From NCBI GenBank assembly GCA_036850595.1, contig CM072158.1:18670044-18734043 (forward strand): 64,000 bases of DNA. The letters are read 5' to 3'. The notes below the pieces were generated by a model. That model did not search any database and had not been told where the DNA came from. It worked only from the letters and a program-made list of their open reading frames with translations. The translations under genes and the position numbers were made by a program. This DNA is from Rhyacichthys aspro. Taxonomy: Eukaryota; Chordata; Actinopteri; Gobiiformes; Rhyacichthyidae. The stretch's first letter is position 1, and each line of letters opens with the position of its first letter. This document shows, in pieces, positions 11,801 through 23,450 of this stretch.

Positions 11801-13404
11801 CCATCATGAGTTTCTTCTGGTGTTTGGTGTGAGCGTGGACTCGTAGTGTTTCAGGTGACGGATCTTTTCCCATGTATCATAAACTGGTCTTGGTCTTGAC
11901 TCCATCTTAAGTTATGGTCTTGGTTCATGATGCAAAACAACCAAGCTCATATTAGAGCTTAGTGAGCTCCCCTATGTTGGGGATCACAGCTTATTTGGTT
12001 GTGGCAATTGTCAGTCAATCGCAGGGCTAGCACTTAGAGACATATACTGACAGAAAACACATTCATATTTGTTCACTTCATCAGTGTATGTGTTGGAAGT
12101 TGGGAGGAAGAGGAACAGAAGTGAGAACACCAACTGTAAAAAAAAAAAAAAAAAAAAAAAGCTGATGATACAGATGTCCTCATTCAATGCTGTCATTTCT
12201 TAATCAAACCGTCAAACTCAGTGTTATTTGTAGCACTTTAAAAAAAACATCACAGTTGGTCAAAAGGCTGTACATTACCATGAAGAGAATAAAACACATA
12301 AAAGGCATTGAAGAAACGAGATTTTTTTTTAAGAAGCAATGATGAAATTGTTTGTATATCCATGTCCATTTATAATTGCATTGCGCTGGTGGTACTCTTG
12401 CCTCTCTTTCTGATCTGAGTACAGTCAGTAGTGTATAAACATTTGTGCACGTTAAAGTTTTATGAGTTACTTTTGATGTTCACGAAAGAAATAATCTGAG
12501 CAATTCACAAAGGTATATAGATATCACTTTGTCAGCTTTTATTGGATGTCTGTAATGCAGGATTCATATCAGTTTTGAACATCCCACATGCACTGCTCAC
12601 TAAGTATTTATTATCTTGATTTTAAGGCACTGGTTTAAAATACACACCACGTCATTATAAATGTAAATGTTTTCCTGTGTTCTCTGGGTGGGAGGATGGT
12701 ACATCTGCTGCTAACTCCAGCCTGAGGCCAGTTATCATATGAAACACCCATATCTCATAGCATTTGTATTCATGGTCTACTTCCTCCTATTCATGCCGAC
12801 GTATGAGCCCTACTTTAATTCCATGTTGGGGGAACATATTATGAAGTTATTTAGCATAAAATGATTGCAACAAAAATACAGCTGTGAGATTTCAGTGAGG
12901 GTACTTCACTTTCAGAAAACAGCAGCGGTGGAGGCGCTCATCAGGGTTAACGGCCATCTGCCGCTGCATAACTCCCAGTGACAATAAAAGGAAGTGGACA
13001 ATAAAGTATTTTGTGGCTCATTGTGTTAAACAGAGGGCCTGGAAAGCTCATCTTCGGAGGATAGTTGGTGATCTGCTGGGTTTATGGAAGTAGAAGTTAA
13101 CGTATTTGGACTGAGGTCAAGAGGGCAAAGTTCAATTGGTGCATGTGTGGTCCTTATAAGTTGACAAATGCACATGAAGGCCTTCTTTGTTAAACTTGGG
13201 TCAAGCTTGTTGTCCAGCTTTCTCACTTGGTGTCATATTCAACATTAACGCACAGCAAAAGAGTTGTTTTATTAATTTCATTAAATTAAATTTATTCAAT
13301 ATGGTTTGTCATATGAAATTACCATTTAAGAGTGATCTGAACTTGTTAGAAAAAAAATTGGTTGGTCTGGGGTATTAGCTAAAGTTATTTTTTTAATAGC
13401 ATTC
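11801..13404. other. Non-coding DNA
   Basis: Nothing gene-like is supported. A GGTCTTGG-rich stretch at 11885-11930 resembles one at 24731-24810, and a poly-A run lies at 12139-12160. The 60-66 codon frames here have no recognisable content. Confidence 0.5.
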
Positions 13405-13565
13405 AGCTGTTCATCACCTGCATCTGCCACCGGTTAATTCAGTATAAAGTTGTCCAAGGGGATCACATTTCCTATTGTGTAAGGTCTCTTTAACCATGTT
13501 CTGGTCCTGTCCTCACTTGAGTAACTACTGGAGTGAAGTCCTTGGTACAATATATTTGCCATAAG
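13405..13565 (+). pseudogene. L1/Tx1-like LINE ORF2 C-terminal remnant
   Basis: Two segments in different frames match the conserved C-terminal part of fish L1-type ORF2. CHRLIQYKVVQ lies at about 13426-13460, and MFWSCPHLSNYWSEVLG at about 13497-13547. In intact LINEs these are separated by some 30 residues with a Cys-rich motif; here that stretch is shortened and the frame changes. Downstream DNA to about 13860 could be the rest of the element's tail, but its edge is not visible. Confidence 0.65.
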
Positions 13566-15769
13566 GCTGGAACCCAACCCCCTAGTGGGGCTCCTGGAGG
13601 CCTTCAGCCTTGGCCACCCTTCTTACATGTTGGGCAATTCTCAGATGGAGGGATGCCTCCTCATCACCTCACACACAGTGAGTGGAGACAGAAGTTCCCC
13701 AACACACTCTCCTGAGGCGTTCAAGGGAATGTGGGGGCCCTTCCAGTGGGCATTTACAGCTCTTTGCAGGAGAGGACATCTCTGGTGGAAGGTTATTTAT
13801 TTATTTTTTTTATTGATTGCCTGTGTGTTGAGTTTATGTTTCAAAAAGTTCAATAAAAATATTCAGATTACGAAAATGTAATATTAAAACTGACATAATT
13901 TACTGCATTTGCATTGCAGCAGGCTAGATTACACTCCACTCATCTGTTATACTGTACAACTGAAGTGTTCCTTGTCATAGTGAGGTATATAACTAAAATT
14001 GAATTGAAATGATCAGTAAGTAAGTAAGTTAAAGATTAATGTTCTACCTTTACCAGTTGAAAATACATCATTACATCACATCACAAATGCAGAAAAAAAT
14101 GACCATCTAAGGACCACATTATACATTTTGTATTTAAAAGCTGGTGGTGACATAAAAATAGAGATGCAGATTAGATGCACTGCTCGTCAAACTGTGCTAT
14201 TTGCACAATTAGGCTGTTTAAGTGGACTCCTGTTGTACAATATTTCATTTCTTTCTAAACTATTGGAAAATATATAAACCAGTCTACAGTGCTTGGCTGT
14301 ATTAATGTGTCTTAGGTGTTTAATAGCATTTTATCATCAACAAACTAAATAAACTTGGCTACTTTACTGTGAAATCATTGAGTCACTTGAGAATAACAAT
14401 GCTTAAAGCAGAGCTGCACAATATGTTGCAAATGTATCCTTATCACAATATAATCAGTGACAATATCATAGCACATGATACAATTTCCAATACACTGTCC
14501 ACAACAACAATAATATCATGATACAGCTCGTCTATTTTGTTTATTTATTGTTTATTTGCGTTGTGTTTTTATTTTAATATAATTTGTCTGGAATTAACCC
14601 ATGTCTATGCAAAAATGAATCCACAAAATACCACTTCCAAAAAATCGCAATAACTTGTAATGTAATGTATCACAAGATGCAAATAATCCAAAATACTGAT
14701 ACTAACTTTTCGACATACATTCACTTCCACACACAGTAAATTATGCATTACTTTTCACTTGAGCGCTGACTTTTCTTTACTGTCAGTGCTCACTCTTCTC
14801 CCAGACTTTCTCTTCTTTAGGACTGCATTCGTTCGCAGCACGGCCAAGTGGTCATGAGGGTCACTGGGGCACCTCGAGGAAGAGGAAGCCAGAGCAGGGA
14901 GAAAGTGGGGGAGTTAGAGGCGGTCTTATCAGGGCTGTAAGGAGCTTGGATGTGACCCTGATTAGTGGGATTCTGCAGACTCGGATTACGCTCTCTGCTC
15001 ACACTGAAGACAGCCATCAGACCGAGGCAATGAGGAGCTGGAGGACAATCCTGTGTAATATGGATGACATACCGTAAAGGAGATTACAATGAGATCATTA
15101 ACAGATTTAAACAACTATTAGACATGGGACACAGAGTTTGTTTTAGAGTTTACACACACAGAGGAAGCTGGAGACGGGACTGAGCAACTTTAACCTGAAT
15201 TTTTTAAACTTTTTTCCTTGTTTCCTTTTGTGTCTGAATTAACTGACACTATTTAACAAGTCTTTTGGGGCGTGCTTGTTTCATTTCGAGCCTAAAACCC
15301 TGCTGTTGAAAATGTCAGTGTTTGGTGCTACTTTGGTGATCCGTCAAGTTGTAATGAGCCTCATCTGTAGTAAAAGATGTGAGAGTGCTTTGGAGACAAG
15401 TCTTTATAGTGATGTATTATGAGATGTGAGTAGAAAGAACTAAAAGAATAATATAAAGGCCTAGGGCGGGTCATGTGGCAAAGTTTCAGACAATTTTTAC
15501 GATTTCAATCTATTTTTTGCTCTTGCTATTTTCTTGGACAATGGCCAGTTAATGGAAGGGCTAACAGTGACATCCACACACATACAGACAACCATTCACA
15601 CACTTTCATTCACAAGGTACTATTTAGGTTCACCTACATGTATGTCTTTGAGAAGGTGGCAGGAAGTCAGAGTAGACATGACCCCTGATGGAAATAAGTA
15701 TAATAAATATAGAGGATTTTCTTTTTCATTTGAACTTTATTCCGAGCTTGTGGTCCAATAATAAAGATG
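13566..15769. other. Non-coding DNA with one possible regulatory block
   Basis: An old ATATC/GATAT-rich repeat lies at 14405-14525. The block 14780-15060 is GC-richer and carries GGATTA-type words (TTAGTGGGATTC, CGGATTACGC), the core bound by OTX/CRX homeoproteins. It could be a conserved enhancer, but only comparison with other fish would show this. No exon is supported. Confidence 0.4.
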
Positions 15770-16010
15770 AAAAAACACAATACAGAAAGATACAGAAGTA
15801 CAAAAGACAGACCAACAAACAGACATTTTAAAAATCCTGCTGTAATTTCAGGTTCAGGTTTATTCAGCCGACCGATAAATGTATACATAAGGTTATACTG
15901 ATTGTAAACATTCCTGATTCATTTTAATAACACCCATAGAGCATCATTACATGCAGTAACTTTTAAACTGGCTTTCATGTAGTTGAATCTATAAATGAAT
16001 GAATATTTCA
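15770..16010 (+). repeat. Dispersed repeat family B, copy 1
   Basis: The segment aligns with 38130-38405 in order: an A-rich block ending AGACATTTTAAAA, then AGAGCATCA, then AAACTGGCTTTC-TGTAGT. The similarity is partial, so this is an old family. Ends and class are not identified. Confidence 0.5.
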
Positions 16011-18194
16011 TTTCGTTTTCTGCTCAATGCCAGCACTACACAACAACAGCAGCAGTGTGCATCATGCTCAGAGTTTAAATACAGCAGTTTGGGTTAGATC
16101 CTTTCATTTTCAGTCCTCTTTGTCTTCATAGACTTGGTTTAATATAAATTACACAACACACAAACTCTTAAAAGAAGTTAGAAGACGGAAAAAGCTCACT
16201 GAAGCAGATGGCAAATTTACATAAATCAGTGAAGTACACTGCACAAACTCTACACTGATCCTGTTTATTAAAGTGTAACTTTTCTCCAGCAGAGGGCGCA
16301 GACCTCTCTGTGCAACCTCATTGTCAGTAGCCGCCATGTTTGTTTACGACGACAAGTTTGGACGAAATAACATGTCTTCTGAAACAGTAGGGTCATTTTT
16401 GTGTGATTTGTACCAATACACCTCTGCTAGGGTCCAGTGTATTGGCCTATTTTCTTTATTATATGTGTGGTGTGCTAAAGCCTTACTCACATAATCGCTC
16501 TTATTTCTGTCTGCGGAGTCATTACAGACGTTATTTGAGCTGCTCTGGTGCTAGCAGCAGTCACAACACAGTGGAGAGCACACTGTTTTGCATTGCTCTC
16601 TTGCGATGTCCATTACAGCTCAATTTTGCCATTACTAATACTATGACCAGTGTATTATATTTTTTTTCTCTTTGTCTCTTCCTCTTTTTTATGGCAGTTC
16701 CACCATATTTCAACCCAAAGTAGTAGTGCCATTGTAGAGCCAATAGTTTCACACACCTGGGATTGTGTTATTGCTGATACAGACTGTGGAAGCAGACACC
16801 CAGACTGCCAGATGTGAAGAAACTGAAATCACAGCCAGTCGTAATAAAACCCCGAGGCACTTAAAGGCCGACAAAAGCACATAAAAGAGTTATTACTGTC
16901 TCCATTAGACGGGCATCATCATAACTCACGCTGCAGCCATAACATCAGGCTCCACGTGATCACTTTGGTGCTCTCTGCAGAAAACCACATTCACGTCTGC
17001 AAAGTGAAACAATAGCGTCAACCCATATATATTATTTTACCTATTTACTGGTGAGGAAAAATGCATTAATAGCTATACATTTCCAAATAAAACAATAATA
17101 ATGATAGCTACATGAAGAAAATGGCTGGGTTCATAGAAAATTGTTATGGTTTTTGGGGAAACACATCTGATGCTTTCTCTACTTTTAAATTTGACATATC
17201 AAAGAACATGATTTCTAAGTTTCCTTCAAATACGTTTTATATCTCATATGAAAACATTATTTCTGAATCCCGTACTTTACTGCTAAGTGGAAAAGGGGCT
17301 CATAGACTGCAGTTCACCTCATCACTACTAGTGGCAATCATAATGAGAGTGAGTTATAGCAAGTTAATATACCTCTTTATGGATTTTGCATGCACATTTT
17401 TAAAATATAAGTTTAGCAGACAGCAATATATTTTCAATGGAAGAAAGGTATTAGTTGTTAGACATGCCTTCATCTAAACCAACCTGGATAAAGGTGATAT
17501 GCAAATAAACTTTATATTACACCAACATTCCACTGAACATACTGTATATATTGTATGTATATTTCACTATAACAGCTACAGCAAGATGAGTTGCTGATGT
17601 CTATATATTTATAAAAACATATTCAGAACATGAGCTGGGAGTGTGCTGTTAACAACGAAAGGGTTTAAGACACCAACATTTTATTTTTCAGCATAAACTA
17701 TTTTGGCAACTGCCAGCAGACTACATGGGTGCTGTCAGTGAGTGGGTGGGGAACACTGAGCCGGGCTAAATTTCAGTGCGATTAATCCCATTTTGGTCCC
17801 AATTGGGTCGTACAGTGTGAACATATTAATCGTAAGCTTCAGCTTTCCCCATATGAGGTTAACGCATATTGTGTCAGTTAGGGTTCCATTTGAAACACTC
17901 TAAAGTCGCACAGTGTATGCCCAAATTTAGTGAGTGGTTCAATATTTACAAAGAGAGCCAAAATGCTCAGTTTATGAGTTTTTAAGCTACAGCTGAAGGC
18001 TACAGGTCACTGAATGTCTTGGACTGTGTTACACTGGACTTGTACGGAACACAAAATTACACCTTAAGGTGGACTCTAGTGTTACAACCTCTGCTTCCTC
18101 ATCATAAGTTGTTAATCAAAATATTCATTCAAGAAAAAAACAACAACAAAAAAACAGTTTTATCTTCAATTAGCATGAAATGTTAAATTGATGA
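16011..18194. other. Non-coding DNA
   Basis: Apart from the CTCF-like site at 16286 nothing specific is seen. A 121-codon open frame at 17112-17477 is AT-rich and has no recognisable domain, Kozak support or splice context. Confidence 0.45.
16286..16299 (+). promoter_or_regulatory. CTCF-like binding motif, forward
   Basis: CCAGCAGAGGGCGC fits the vertebrate CTCF core CCASYAGRKGGCRS at every position. CTCF anchors chromatin loops and insulators. Sequence alone does not show occupancy, and such motifs are also spread by repeats. Confidence 0.5.
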
Positions 18195-18350
18195 TGCTCA
18201 GACGTACTGGAAGCTTCGGCCAATCACATGCTCAAATTCTGCAACGTCTCGAGTTAGGGACACTCCCATTGGTCTATATTGCTTGTCAACAAGGAAGAAA
18301 TTAATGACTACGCAAAACACAGAGAAAGTGTCTAATCCAGCACTGGTTAC
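18195..18350 (+). repeat. Dispersed repeat family A-related copy
   Basis: This aligns with 6101-6220 through GAAGCTTCGGCCAATCACA, the CACTC-ATTGG block, TTGTCAACA and GAGAAAGTGTCTAATCCAGC. The orientation is the same. The divergence is high, so the copies are old. Confidence 0.45.
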
Positions 18351-20400
18351 ATGTGCTTACAAAGAGAAACAACACAAACATCAAAAACAAAATGGTGAAA
18401 AGGGAGTCAAATACAGATACAGATAAATAGTGGCAATGCATATCCATCCATCTATCTCTTGACTCTGTTCTGTTTTGCCACCTCTAAGTGTCTTTATTGG
18501 TTCTTTTAGCTTGCAGGCTCATATGAATGAATGTGAAAATACTGCTGCTTTTGTTGCCACAGCGTCTTCTCTGATGACGTTGCTTGTAAAAGGATCTTTG
18601 ACTACTGTGCGGTTATGACAACTGCTGTGTAGAATTGCCACTTAGCCTTTAGTCATGGCTGTGTTTGTCATTTTCCTGCTTTAATCCACACAAAGCTCTT
18701 GGTGACCGTCTCTTTGCAGCAGAGGTGTGACAAGTGGGGACCAAAGCGGAGATTACGGGGGGGAGGGGGTGTTACGGGTGACGGTGGCCTACCAATACAG
18801 CTGCGAAAGGCTTTGGAGTCAAGCCAAGCACATCCAATTTCAATATGTAAATGTTATCAATGGGAGTGTTTGGGAAGAAACAAGGTGCCGCTGATGGAGA
18901 ACACACCACAACAAAGGCCATAAACTAATTAAATGTTTACGATTGCAGCTTTCCAGGAATGAGAAATCAATTGTGGCTTTGAGAAATAGAGGAAAACAGA
19001 AACACTAATGCCATGGCTTTAGGGGTGATACAGATTATGCATGTTTAAATGTGAAGCCAATGAAAGGTTAATTTGTTCTTGCCAAAGTGAAAAATAACTG
19101 CGCAACAAGCCTCTCATTTGTCTACTGTCACTAAACATGCAACCGGGAAAGTCTTTGGAAGCAGAGACTTATTTCATAAAATGTGCTTTAGAGAGGCCTA
19201 TGATGTGTATGATGTAGACCAGTGTTAATTTAGTTGGAAGAGCATTTAAGATTAGATGACAAGATTAACGTCTAGTTTAGTTAAGTATTGCAATAAAAAA
19301 AAACTGTAAATAAGGTGGCTATCCATTTAGTTCTGATTAGAAACACAGTCTTAAAGAGTGAAGTTTGGCCTGAGGGGAAAAAACTGGAAAAAAAAAAATA
19401 TTTGGAGGAATATCTCCTACTTCCACTCTCCAGCTCCTCCTGCACCTCCTCAGATCAGTGGGGATTTCAGGTTTCATACCTAGCAGGCTTCGGACCTGAA
19501 AAGTTGGCAAAGAGAAAGCAGTAAGACAGTTTTTCAAAGATTTGATGTGGACATGTTTTGATTGTTTATATTTTTTTCTGTAAATGCATAATGGATAATC
19601 GGTGGGAATGGTTAATTCAAGAACCATGCTATAGGAACAAGACTGATAAAAAAAAAAAAAAACTTTATTTGCAGCCATAGTCTACAATTGTTTAGTGTAT
19701 TTAAAAAAAAAAAACAGTGACGGGGCATAAGCATTTACAATTATTCTCACTACCAGGCTTGGTGAGTAATGGATTACTCAAGTACTGAAATTACGTGCAG
19801 AGGATACATTAAACCTGTATCCTATGAAAGTATAGAAAAAAAAAACATCAGCAGAAAACAGTTGCAAAAATGTGGCTAAAAGTCACTAAACAACAAATTG
19901 ACATTGTTGTTATAATAAAGATAAGGTTTATAAGGTGCTGACTCAAAATATTACTGTGTCTTTAACTACAGTGGTACTGCAATATGAATAATAGTGCAGC
20001 TTTTGCTCACCAAAAATCTTAGTCTTAGAATTTCTTCACGTTTAATAACCAAACAGTAGCTGGGTCAAAGAGTAATGATAAATGTACCTTTATGTCAGAT
20101 TAAGCATATTATTCATATACATATACTATACTTTACATGTAAATAATGGTCTCGTTTGCAAATAGTTTTTAAAACCAGAGTAATCCATAACTAGATTAGA
20201 AATATAAATGTAAAAATAAAGGTTTGTCAAAATGTGTGTGTAAATATCTAAAAACACAAATAATTGTATAAAAAAAATAAATAAATAAAAACTTGGGAAA
20301 AAATGTCAAACTTTAAAAACAAAATAGTAAACAAATCATAAAGTTAAAAAAAAAAAAAAAGTTTGTCTGGTCTGCAAAGTTTATTTTTCAGTGTATGTCT
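18351..20400. other. Non-coding DNA
   Basis: No gene is supported. Several A-runs (19389, 19650, 19700, 20345) and an A-rich stretch at 20240-20360 are present. A G-run (GGGGGGGAGGGGG) lies near 18757. Confidence 0.5.
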
Positions 20401-20404
20401 TTAA

Positions 20405-21365
20405 AGGTCCCATATTATGCTAAATCGACTTTTCTGAGCTTTTAACCATGTTCTAACGTTGTTTCTACCTCAAACACATACCCAAAGTTGTGTTTTGTTT
20501 CATTCGCGCATGTTTAAGTAATTTATTTAGTTTGAGCTACAGTCCTTTCAACGAGCTGTTTCACGCAATGACGTCAATATGTGAAATAAACCACTCCTCT
20601 CCAGGAAGTGCTCCTCCACACTCCTCCTGCCCCTCTCTCCTGAACTGTCAACAAGTGCCGTGCTCTGCAGCTCAGACACAGAGAAGCATCGCTGCTACTG
20701 TGTTAGCTTACTTACAGTCAGCAACATGTATTACTAACAAGTATTACTGCATAGCTCTACATATTGCTAGGCTACTTTATTATAGTTCTTTCAATACACT
20801 GCACAACAGCTACCTTAGGAGTCTCCTGGCAGCATACATTCTGAACTTCAGTAGGCATTGTACGGTCATTTCCACATGTGCACCTATAAACAGAAGCAGT
20901 TAACACGCGCTATGCTACGGGCTACACCATAGAAACATACACAATAAATAGTTTCTCATTTACCAAGTAGAAACGTCTTGTAGAAGCCTTCGAGGTCTTT
21001 GTGTTTGCTCATGTTCTTCAAACTCAGAGTCAGACTCTGGGTCGAAGATATACAGCTCATTTACTCTCAAAGCTATTGCTGAAAAAGTCATTACTTCCAT
21101 GTACCGTGTTTACTTCAGTCTGTTTCCAGCGTAGCTCGCGTAGCTCTAGCGTGATGTCATGAGTGGGCGGAGCCAACACGGGAGAGCTGAGCCTTAAAGT
21201 GACAGCGCCAAATCAGACCGTTCACTTTGGACTCATGATGAGAGCTCATCCAAACCGCTTGTATAAGATAAATATTATGTGTTTCATGTTGTAAAACGTG
21301 ATATGGTAACCTAAATGTATCCAAAATGCACTGTATAATGTTCAAAATAGTATAATATAGGACCT
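20405..21365. mobile_element. 961-bp non-autonomous DNA transposon with TTAA target site
   Basis: The left end is AGGTCCCATATTATGCTA and the inverted right end is AGGTCCTATATTATACTA, each directly flanked by TTAA (20401-20404 and 21366-21369). TTAA duplication is characteristic of piggyBac and Kolobok superfamilies. The AGG terminus is more like Kolobok, but I cannot decide. The interior has no transposase; the 137-codon frame at 20490-20903 is not related to one. Confidence 0.8.
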
Positions 21366-21369
21366 TTAA

Positions 21370-22231
21370 GTCACATAAACACATCTGTTAATGTACAGAG
21401 GAAGTCACATACTAAAGTAAAGACAATGTTCATCATAAAATCAGCTAGATTACAAACAACATCAATAACTGTTAAGAGTCAGAACAGTGCTGCCCCAAAA
21501 CATTTAGACTTTAATTTGCAGAGTTTAGCCTTACATTGAGTTTATTGTTTGGCATTTGACTAAAGCTTAAGCCTTAAATAATGATGATTGGTCTGAGGCA
21601 CCTTGTTGGTGTTGCTCTGAAGTCGAGCAGAGCCATGAAAGAGCAGCACAGATCACTGGTGTTAAAAGTCTAATCTGACAGAGGGCACGTTAAGCCTGTT
21701 GTGACCCCTTCCTCAATTAAGAACAAAGCGACTCAACACTAATCCCAGCAGCTCATATCAGTCAAAGCAAATCATCCCTGAAATGAGTTCAGCCGTGCGG
21801 ACGCCGCGACAGGAACCGGCCCGGTCTCATCCACAGAGCTCCATTGTCCTCTGCTTCATTGGCTCAGAGCCGGTAACCAGATTGAAGGGACATCACGAGC
21901 AGGAGGGGCCACACTTTTAACTCCAACACAGCCCTGTCTCAGCTCTCCCCAAAAAGAGGATTTAACAGGGCGAGCGTCCATGACGTAAGAGCAACCTCTG
22001 GGGAACACACAAACAAACAAACACAAAGCCACGATGTAACTGTCGGCCTGTTCTTCCGCCATTAGTCATCAAAGCACAAGGGACACTGGAAATGTCCCCC
22101 AGGAGTCACTGACTGATCTAATATAGGGATATTGAACTATTAACAGACCAGAACAGAATGGGTGTTTAAATGAGATTTTAGAATGAACACATTAGCCAAG
22201 ACTCACAAATGGAAAGAAGGGGGGTGTACAC
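21370..22231. other. Non-coding DNA with a GC/CpG-richer block
   Basis: The block 21776-21995 is markedly richer in GC (GCCGTGCGGACGCCGCGAC near its start) than the flanks and has no open frame of interest. It could be a conserved regulatory element. The rest is plain AT-rich DNA. Confidence 0.4.
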
Positions 22232-22300
22232 CAGGGGTCCCCAACCCCCAGTCCCCACACCAGAACTGTTCTGTGGTTCATTTTAAACCGGGCACAAAAA
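22232..22300 (+). mobile_element. Left-end remnant of a hAT-like element
   Basis: CAGGGGTCCCCAACCCCCAG is the typical terminal repeat of a widespread hAT family. It is followed by AT-rich DNA that could be the element's body to about 22430. I find no matching right end or target duplication, so this is a fragment. Confidence 0.5.
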
Positions 22301-22839
22301 TAAACATGTATTAGTATTTGTTTTGATTTATATTTTGTAGACAATCACAGTCTTACGGGTGTTTTATTTTGAAAAAATAGTCTACTTCCGCCGGAGCGTC
22401 TTTCCCACACTTGACTCACTCACTCACAAGACTGCCAACAAAAAAAAGCAGCATTTATAAGAAAAAACAATGATTTCTTTTAAATTACAAGTTCATTGCA
22501 ACAGGTGATAAACAAGCCCCAAGCCCATTCTGTGTAAAATATGGCAAGCGACTGTGAAGTCATCAAAATTGCTTCACCACATAGAAATCAGGCACCCTAC
22601 ATTAAAAGATAAGCTTTTTTTTTTGTTTTACTGTACCACTCTCTCTCTCGCTCAAAACATAAGAGTGAATTGAAGGTAAGTATCTGATTACAGAATAGTA
22701 ACAGTAGTAAGAGTAAGATTAACTGTAAGAAGCATTTAACTGTTGTTACTTTCAGAGTCAGATATTTTCTGAGGCATTTCATAACATTGAGAAAAGCTGC
22801 CTCAAAGAAATCCACTGTTACAATTGTATGTAAAGAAAA
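22301..22839. other. Non-coding DNA
   Basis: Part may belong to the hAT remnant that begins at 22232. No other feature is recognised. Confidence 0.4.
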
Positions 22840-23450
22840 TAGTTACAGCTGCAAAATGTTCCAAAAGTGGCAATAGTAAAAGGCATATAGTAAAAGACAA
22901 ACATTTAAAATAACAGAAAAACTGATGAAACTTTAAACCATAAATTGTTAAAAGTGGGTAAAAAGATGAAAAATCATCAAAAGTTTGTAAAAACTATGTA
23001 TGTCAAAAAATAGTAATAACAGGTGAAAATAATGATTACATGTAAACATTATAAAAACGCATAAAAATTTGTGAAATCACAAATAATTGCTAAAAGTTTC
23101 AAAAAAACAAGTCAAAAATAAGAAACCATAGGAAATATTGTTAGGAAATTCATAAAAGTAAATCAAAATCTAAATTTTGTAAAATTGAAAAAAAAAACAA
23201 AAAACAATTCAAAAGTTCTTAAAAAAATACTATTATTGTAAAAAGCTTGTAAAAAGCATGAATAATAATCAAAAATTGTGACAACAGAAAAAAATGTTCA
23301 AAAAGTTTGCAAAGAAATTCATAAAACATGAATAAATGAAGATTTAATAAAATTGCAAAGAAATCATGAAACATGTCAAACTTAAAAATAATTCACAAAT
23401 GTAAAATTAAAGACACAAAAGTATCTGAAATGTTTGTGTCTGTAAAGTTT
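22840..23450 (+). repeat. Degenerate A-rich tandem array
   Basis: About 600 bp are strongly A-rich on this strand and repeatedly use words such as AAAAGTTTGTAAAA, AAAAAGCTTGTAAAAAGC and ATTCATAAAACATGAATAA, at intervals of roughly 20-30 bases. It reads as an eroded minisatellite with marked strand asymmetry. No clean unit can be set by eye. Confidence 0.55.

Noticed and set aside
17112..17477. 121-codon plus-strand open frame
   Set aside because: AT-rich, no recognisable domain, no splice sites; expected by chance in AT-rich DNA of this length.
20490..20903. 137-codon open frame
   Set aside because: Lies wholly inside the TTAA transposon, has no transposase or other domain and no splice support.
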